Assembly: GCF_007362475.1 (NCBI RefSeq)
Contig: NZ_CP041687.1
Coordinates: forward strand, 1,798,001 to 1,862,000
Reading direction: 5' to 3'
Length of the DNA stretch: 64,000 nucleotides
From: Chryseobacterium sp. SNU WT5
GTDB lineage: Bacteria; Bacteroidota; Bacteroidia; Flavobacteriales; Weeksellaceae
The translations under genes were made by a program, and so were the position numbers. The notes under the pieces were generated by a model. That model ran no database searches. It was given only the letters and a program-made list of their open reading frames with translations, and was not told the origin of the DNA. Position 1 is the first letter of the stretch, and each line of letters opens with the position of its first letter. Of the stretch, positions 59,435 to 64,000 are shown piece after piece.

Positions 59435-59674
59435 CTATAAATTGTAGTTTTTTAAAAACTCTTTCTCTTTTTCCTCAATACGGTCTTTACCATAAATCTT
59501 CACTGCAATCTCCTTATACCACGCTTTCAGATAAGCCATTTTTATAATTTCCTTTTCTATTTCCTTCTTTGCTTTTCTGAGACGGAATAAAAAAAATATG
59601 GATATGCAAGAAGCGATGAAAGCGATGAACGCCAGGAGAAGGACAATAATTAATTCTGTTGGTAATGGGTTCAT
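59435..59674 (-). CDS. Small single-pass membrane protein of the ICE
   Basis: A 79-residue protein with one N-terminal helix (LIIVLLLAFIAFIASCISIFFLF) and a basic/acidic tail. It sits between traN and the coupling-protein gene with 2-7 bp gaps, so it belongs to the same operon. The function is unknown. Confidence 0.65.
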   Translation of the reverse strand: MNPLPTELIIVLLLAFIAFIASCISIFFLFRLRKAKKEIEKEIIKMAYLKAWYKEIAVKIYGKDRIEEKEKEFLKNYNL

Positions 59675-59676
59675 AA

Positions 59677-60546
59677 CTAAAATGTATCTGCTTTTAAAAT
59701 ATCTGAATAATTCACCTTCATCTCGATGGTTCTTCCCGAGAGTTGTTCCTCAATCAGGCGGATCATCATCACCTTGCTGTTCGGAAAAGTGAATTTTTTG
59801 AAGACATAGATGTTTCTGAAATTTTTCCTGAAATGTTTCGGGGCGTAAAGTCTAAAAATCGGTGTCATCTCGATGCTTTGATTGTTGGTCGCCTTGTAGA
59901 TTTTTTTGTCCTCGATGGAAAATTTTAGGTCTTCGATATCGTAACTCAGGTTCGAGCTGTTTTTGAAGGTCATATCGAGAAAGATGTAGTCGCTGATAAC
60001 GTACACATTGTTGAGCTGCATACTGAGTTTAAGGTCTTTTTGCTCCCTGATTGGATTTTCTTCCGTCTTCTTCTGGATGATGTCCATCGCAAACTTGGTC
60101 AGCTCCAAGTTGGAAAAACGGGTTTTGTCCAGTTCAATCGGCTGCATCTCTTCTGGCTGGATATGGATGTTGGTCACGGTGTTTTTATTTTCCGAATTTC
60201 TGTAAATAGCCTTATATTGGGCAATAAAAGACTGACCTACAACGGTTATTATTCCTATTTTGTCGCCATTCAATAAAGAGGTGGTTTTTGCCTTTTCCTT
60301 TGGGTCGACGTTGGTAGGAGCATCCGTGATCTTGATTCTCGCGATATTGATGTTCGGTAGATCACCCGTGAGTTTTTGGGTGGACAAATCCACATATTGG
60401 ATGGGTTCCGGTGAGATGATGTGCAGGTTGACGCCCTCCGTAATCACTAGTTCGGGCAATTCCGAAATGACTTGTTCCTTGGTTGCGGTTTGGGCAATAA
60501 AAAGGTTGGATATAAGGAATAATAGGATATTGATTGCTGTTTTCAT
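59677..60546 (-). CDS. traN: Conjugative transposon protein TraN (DUF4138)
   Basis: A 289-residue exported protein (signal peptide ending LFIAQ). The core has EGVNLHIISPEPIQYVDLST and RLYAPKHFRKNFRNIYVFKK with FTFPNSKVMMIRLIEEQLSGR, all typical of Bacteroidota TraN (DUF4138), a VirB9-like part of the mating channel. It follows traM by 2 bp, in the standard order. Confidence 0.88.
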   Translation of the reverse strand: MKTAINILLFLISNLFIAQTATKEQVISELPELVITEGVNLHIISPEPIQYVDLSTQKLTGDLPNINIARIKITDAPTNVDPKEKAKTTSLLNGDKIGIITVVGQSFIAQYKAIYRNSENKNTVTNIHIQPEEMQPIELDKTRFSNLELTKFAMDIIQKKTEENPIREQKDLKLSMQLNNVYVISDYIFLDMTFKNSSNLSYDIEDLKFSIEDKKIYKATNNQSIEMTPIFRLYAPKHFRKNFRNIYVFKKFTFPNSKVMMIRLIEEQLSGRTIEMKVNYSDILKADTF

Positions 60547-60548
60547 TT

Positions 60549-61763
60549 TTATTTCTTTTGTTGGTTTTGTGAGTCTTTAAGCTGTTTTTCGTCGATGAGA
60601 AATACATAGGAGTTGTATTTCAGTTTGGCTTTGTTGGTTTTAATGAGGTTGGCTATGGATTTGGAGGTGGAAGTGAACAATTTTGAGCCGATGCTCGTGA
60701 AAAATCCCTGTCCGCCCATATCCATCTGTGTTCCCTGTACGGAGTTGCTCCCCATTTCCCGAATCATGTCCCTGAAGACGCTTTCCGGAACATAAAGTCC
60801 CTTCAAACCGTCGATATCATAGATGGAAAGGTTGACGGGAAGAATTTCTCCCTTGGTAAATACCGAGACAATCTTGAGGTCAACCCGCTGCATGGAAAAT
60901 CCCGAGATTTGCCCGTAAAGGATGGAGCCTTTCTCAATTTTTCTGTTGCCGACGAAGATGTCTTCCAATAATCGGAACCGGATTCTGCTTCCCAGAAATC
61001 CCTTGTTGTTTTCATCAATGACGGCTTTGATAAAACTGTTCTCATTTTCCCTGTAGAAGGCATTGAACTCGCTGTTGATTCCCGACTTGCCGACATTGAA
61101 GGTGGAATTGAGGAACTCGTCCATCTTTTCCTTGTTTGCCTTGAGTTTCTGTTCCGCCAAGAGTTTGGCTTGGTATTCGGGATCCCTCGCTTTTTCTAGG
61201 GAATCCATGACGAGCATCTGCTGTTTCAGATATTTTACGGGGTCTTGCTGTGCATTTTGATTACTAGATTTTTGATTTTCTGAAAGTTGCTCATTTTCCT
61301 GTTTCCCATTGGACTTGTCGTTCAGCATTCGGATGATTTCAGAAGACCTCTTGAAATCCTTGTCCTCATTTTGCTGTTTTGGATTGTAATAGGAAGAGTT
61401 GCCTCCTTTTGACGCCTGCTGATTTTGTCTGCTGGAGACCGCCTTCAGTGAATCGATCTTTCTTTTCTGGTCCAAAGACAACTGGTCTTCATAACTGAGC
61501 AGACTGTCCTCTTCCTTGTCCAATCCTCCGAGCATCGTCCTGTTGTCGTCCTTCTTGAAAAAGGCGTCGTAGGCATCGTTCTTCGTCATGATGGAGTCCC
61601 GTGTTTCTCCCAGAGACAGGGAAAGTTCTTTCGGCTTGTCCTTTTTAGAGGTGTCCTCTTTGGTAAATTGGGCACCTACATACACAAAGAGCAGCAGGAA
61701 CGGCAATGCCAGAAGGGGCATCACATATTTTTTTTCCTTAAAGTTGATTTTCTTAATGTCCAT
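60549..61763 (-). CDS. traM: Conjugative transposon protein TraM
   Basis: A 404-residue protein with one N-terminal membrane helix (YVMPLLALPFLLLFVYVGA), a long charged middle part, and a C-terminal TraM domain (about 265-400: SRIRFRLLEDIFVGNRKI, GSILYGQISGF, DIDGLKGLYVPESVF). It is a VirB10-like channel component. It overlaps the 3' end of the gene upstream by 11 bases. Confidence 0.9.
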   Translation of the reverse strand: MDIKKINFKEKKYVMPLLALPFLLLFVYVGAQFTKEDTSKKDKPKELSLSLGETRDSIMTKNDAYDAFFKKDDNRTMLGGLDKEEDSLLSYEDQLSLDQKRKIDSLKAVSSRQNQQASKGGNSSYYNPKQQNEDKDFKRSSEIIRMLNDKSNGKQENEQLSENQKSSNQNAQQDPVKYLKQQMLVMDSLEKARDPEYQAKLLAEQKLKANKEKMDEFLNSTFNVGKSGINSEFNAFYRENENSFIKAVIDENNKGFLGSRIRFRLLEDIFVGNRKIEKGSILYGQISGFSMQRVDLKIVSVFTKGEILPVNLSIYDIDGLKGLYVPESVFRDMIREMGSNSVQGTQMDMGGQGFFTSIGSKLFTSTSKSIANLIKTNKAKLKYNSYVFLIDEKQLKDSQNQQKK

Positions 61764-62106
61764 GTTGCAGTTCTTGGTATTGGTTGTACAAATATTCTAT
61801 TCTCAGGCTGTCTTCTTTTTGGAGTTCTTTTCGGTCCCTTTTCATTTTTAAAATTTTGAGTTCATTAACTATTTTCTCCATTTCTTTCTCTTGGTTTTTA
61901 TTAATTTGCTGGGTCGTGTTGCTTTTGGAATAGAGGTTTGGGGGCTTGATTTTAAATGTCGACTGGCTCGGAAAGAAAATTCCCTGTATCAGCGATCCGA
62001 TAAAAGACACGGAGAGAAAAACCATCGAATGGGTGAAAAACTTCTTCGGATTTTTTGCCGCCCATTCCAATCCCTTTTTTGCGGTTTGTTTTAGAAAATT
62101 TTTCAT
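61753..62106 (-). CDS. Small membrane protein in the TraL position
   Basis: About 117 residues starting MKNFLKQTAKKGLEW, with one hydrophobic helix (SMVFLSVSFIGSLIQGIFF) and a helical, charged C-terminus. It lies between traK and traM, where TraL is found in Bacteroidota conjugative transposons, and its size fits. The ATG at 62106 leaves 2 bp after the traK stop; a longer frame (to 62163) would run inside traK. Confidence 0.68.
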   Translation of the reverse strand: MKNFLKQTAKKGLEWAAKNPKKFFTHSMVFLSVSFIGSLIQGIFFPSQSTFKIKPPNLYSKSNTTQQINKNQEKEMEKIVNELKILKMKRDRKELQKEDSLRIEYLYNQYQELQHGH

Positions 62107-62108
62107 CT

Positions 62109-62723
62109 TTAATAGGAATTTTTGGTTTGGTTGGAGATTTCCTCGTTGTCGATAATCCTCCAATTTTTAAGCATCACACCGTGCGGATTGTTTGGACTTC
62201 GGATGATGTCCTCAAAGTATCCTTCGGTAATCAATTTTCTTGTAATCACGGCAGACTTTCTGGTAATCATCTGCTTTCCGAAAAAGGAGAATTTCTGTTG
62301 CTCCATATTGAGCGAGATGGAATCCGTATGAATACTGACCATGGAACTGGAGGCCACAATCTGGTTGTAGAAGCCTTTTTCCTTGAGATTGGTGTATTCT
62401 TTTTTTCCGCTGTCGTCAATGAGGTACAGTGATTTTTGAATATTCTCCTTGATGTAGGCATCATCGGGAGCCAAGGTGAAAAATAGTCGGTGGAACAGTT
62501 CAATTTGGGCTTTGTATTCTACGGGTCTGTTTAACAAGACATCGGTCTGCTTTGCCAGTACCGGAACCCCGTTGTCCAAAATGTAGATGGATTTTCTTGA
62601 ATCCTGAATCATCCGATAGGCAAAGAAGAAGCCCGCCAATACGATAATTACGGCAAATGCTATTGTTCCCAGCGAAACTACCTTGTTGATTTTTATTCTT
62701 TGTTCGATATTTTTGATCAGCAT
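62109..62723 (-). CDS. traK: Conjugative transposon protein TraK
   Basis: A 204-residue VirB8-like protein with an N-terminal membrane helix (VVSLGTIAFAVIIVLAGFFFAY) and a periplasmic domain with EYKAQIELFHRLFFTLAPDD and ITRKLITEGYFEDIIRSPNNPHG, which are typical of TraK. It is placed 5 bp after traJ in the conserved order. Confidence 0.9.
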   Translation of the reverse strand: MLIKNIEQRIKINKVVSLGTIAFAVIIVLAGFFFAYRMIQDSRKSIYILDNGVPVLAKQTDVLLNRPVEYKAQIELFHRLFFTLAPDDAYIKENIQKSLYLIDDSGKKEYTNLKEKGFYNQIVASSSMVSIHTDSISLNMEQQKFSFFGKQMITRKSAVITRKLITEGYFEDIIRSPNNPHGVMLKNWRIIDNEEISNQTKNSY

Positions 62724-62728
62724 CTTAT

Positions 62729-63979
62729 TTATTTTTTGTTGTTATTCATCGCACTGTTGACCATTCCCGATGCGGAACCTGATGCAGCCGATTTTGCTGC
62801 TGCTCCCGCTACGGAAGCTCCACCGGTTTTGGCTGCCAATACCGTTGTTTTAGCGGCACTCGCCATTCTTCCAGCAGCACTCTTCATCTTGGTCATCGCA
62901 CCTGCACCTCCCGCTGTAACAATGGTGTCGGCAATGGTGGGCGTCATCAATACCCCGATTCCCGTCACGATATAGGCGACACAGGTAAAGAGCTGGTTGT
63001 AGATCATTCCCGAATTGCTCACATAAACCATCAAGGCATCTAAATTGGTGATGGTTCCATTGGTTAAAAGCGTGTCATACCGCTCAATCTCCATTTCATA
63101 ACCCGAAGCGATCAGTTGCTGACCAATATTGATGATGGTATAGGCTACAAAGGTGTATAGGTTGATGTTGATGAACTTGGAAACCCAGCTGTACAGCGAG
63201 TTTTCAAATCCTGGAACGAGCGCCATACCTACCGCAATAGGCCCCAAAATAATGAGGATGTAGGCCCAAATTTTTTGGATGAAGAAAATAAGGTAGACAC
63301 AGATTCGAAGGATGGAAAGGCAAACGAACTCGATAATTTCTGCAACCAGTTTTTGGAGCTGGAACTCCATCCGTAACTGCCATTCCTTGATGGGTTGGAT
63401 GAGTTTGTCCAGTCCCTCGCTGATGTCGAACCAAGAGTCGTCGGCATCTTTGCCGGTGTTGTTGATGACGTCCTGCTTCGCATCCTCGTCGGCTTTCAGT
63501 TTGATGACGGCATCGAGTAGCTGCTGCTGTTTCTTGAATCGTTGAATCCTCAAATCATTCACTTCGGACTCAATGTCGCTGAAAATGGCGATTCCCGGTT
63601 CTGCAATGGCTTCAAAGGGTGCCTGAATCAGATTGACAAAACCACTCCAATACACCAGGGTAAATCCAATGAGGATTGGTTTGAGCATCGGGGTGATTTC
63701 CCATTCCCGGTCGCCCGCCGCCATTTGCCAACCCATGTATCCGAGATACATCAACGCTCCCAGTCCTCCGATCGCCCTTCCAACCAAAGCGGATCCGACA
63801 GCACCGTCTTGAACGCTGTTGTCCAGTTTGGTAAAGACCTCCATAAACCATTTCTCAAATGCGCCGTCGCCCTTTAGAAATTGGAGCAGGTTGCTGTAGT
63901 CGCCGTCGGTTTGGGCAAAGCCGATTATCGGCAGCAATATTGCCAAGAGGCAAAATAAGGGTGTAGTATTTCTTTTCAT
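62729..63979 (-). CDS. traJ: Conjugative transposon protein TraJ
   Basis: A 416-residue VirB6-like polytopic membrane protein. A signal peptide (IIGFAQ) is followed by several membrane helices (IGGLGALMYLGYMGWQMAAG, KPILIGFTLVYWSGFVNLI, IWAYILIILGPIAVGMALVPG, NINLYTFVAYTIINIGQQ), with an Ala-rich C-terminus. The segment GFENSLYSWVSKFI is typical of the family. The ATG at 63979 is the natural start; a GTG lies one codon earlier. More tra genes should lie beyond the right edge. Confidence 0.9.
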   Translation of the reverse strand: MKRNTTPLFCLLAILLPIIGFAQTDGDYSNLLQFLKGDGAFEKWFMEVFTKLDNSVQDGAVGSALVGRAIGGLGALMYLGYMGWQMAAGDREWEITPMLKPILIGFTLVYWSGFVNLIQAPFEAIAEPGIAIFSDIESEVNDLRIQRFKKQQQLLDAVIKLKADEDAKQDVINNTGKDADDSWFDISEGLDKLIQPIKEWQLRMEFQLQKLVAEIIEFVCLSILRICVYLIFFIQKIWAYILIILGPIAVGMALVPGFENSLYSWVSKFININLYTFVAYTIINIGQQLIASGYEMEIERYDTLLTNGTITNLDALMVYVSNSGMIYNQLFTCVAYIVTGIGVLMTPTIADTIVTAGGAGAMTKMKSAAGRMASAAKTTVLAAKTGGASVAGAAAKSAASGSASGMVNSAMNNNKK

Positions 63980-64000
63980 CACTAAAATTTATGTTTGTAC

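Larger units (their letters stand above)
47551..64000 (-). mobile_element. Integrative conjugative element, partial (Bacteroidota Tra type)
   Basis: From the end of tRNA-Glu to the right edge, every credible gene is on the minus strand. They include traJ, traK, a TraL-like gene, traM and traN in the fixed order of Bacteroidota conjugative transposons, plus a VirD4-type coupling protein and an M23 peptidase. The DNA is visibly richer in G and C than the flanking chromosome. The element runs out of the window on the right, where traI/traG, relaxase and integrase genes would be expected. The exact left end is uncertain to within about 70 bp. Confidence 0.85.

Noticed and set aside
62055-62975. 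Plus-strand frames opposite traK and traJ
   Set aside because: They are antisense to conserved tra genes, with low-complexity translations.

Overview
The window is a piece of a Bacteroidota chromosome, almost certainly family Weeksellaceae (Chryseobacterium/Kaistella/Epilithonimonas type). The evidence is: AT-rich DNA; promoters of the TTG-N19-TAnnTTTG kind; genes without GGAGG ribosome-binding sites; typical flavobacterial proteins (GLPGLI family, ExbB-ExbD-ExbD-TonB, Omp85-like and TonB-dependent beta-barrels, CtlX); and a 16S gene whose 3' end reads TCTCA where most bacteria have the anti-Shine-Dalgarno CCTCC.

Layout. 1-24.8 kb is ordinary core genome: a truncated CarboxypepD_reg-like protein and a GLPGLI protein; an AAA+ ATPase overlapping a YggS-type PLP protein; an alpha/beta hydrolase; dsbD and tilS; an OmpA lipoprotein; an O-methyltransferase, an NlpC/P60 peptidase, a DUF1648 protein and waaA; a DoxX-like protein with an ECF-type sigma factor; a glycosyltransferase; leuS; then the exbB-exbD-exbD-tonB energy-transduction operon followed by a PstS-like lipoprotein and a TPR protein. 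24.8-31.1 kb is a complete rRNA operon (tandem promoters, 16S, tRNA-Ile, tRNA-Ala, 23S, 5S, terminator). 31.1-32.2 kb holds decayed gene fragments. 32.2-47.5 kb is core genome again: an Omp85-like protein, nadD, a TonB-dependent receptor-like barrel, two pentein-fold amidino hydrolases around cutC, an HtrA protease, ridA, an lptD-like gene divergent from an amidase, and rpsT between two tRNA-Glu genes. From about 47.55 kb to the right end lies one arm of an integrative conjugative element (ICE), all on the minus strand: traJ, traK, a TraL-like gene, traM, traN, a small membrane gene, a VirD4-type coupling protein, an M23 peptidase, accessory genes, and a 1708-residue Toprim-methyltransferase-helicase protein next to the tRNA. 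The ICE continues beyond the window; no integrase, relaxase or VirB4-type ATPase is visible here.

The most striking observation is in leuS. This essential gene carries an in-frame insertion (16165-16625) that encodes a complete-looking DUF559 (PD-(D/E)XK-like) nuclease domain. The insertion is bounded by two 33-bp inverted repeats (30 of 33 positions identical), and a third, solitary copy of the same repeat sits in frame just before the KMSKS motif (17870-17902). Each repeat is itself a short palindrome. This looks like a selfish palindromic element with its own nuclease, living inside an aminoacyl-tRNA synthetase without breaking the reading frame. The altered anti-Shine-Dalgarno and the Toprim-methylase-helicase protein of the ICE are the next most interesting points.

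All calls come from reading the sequence and recalling protein families; no database search was run.
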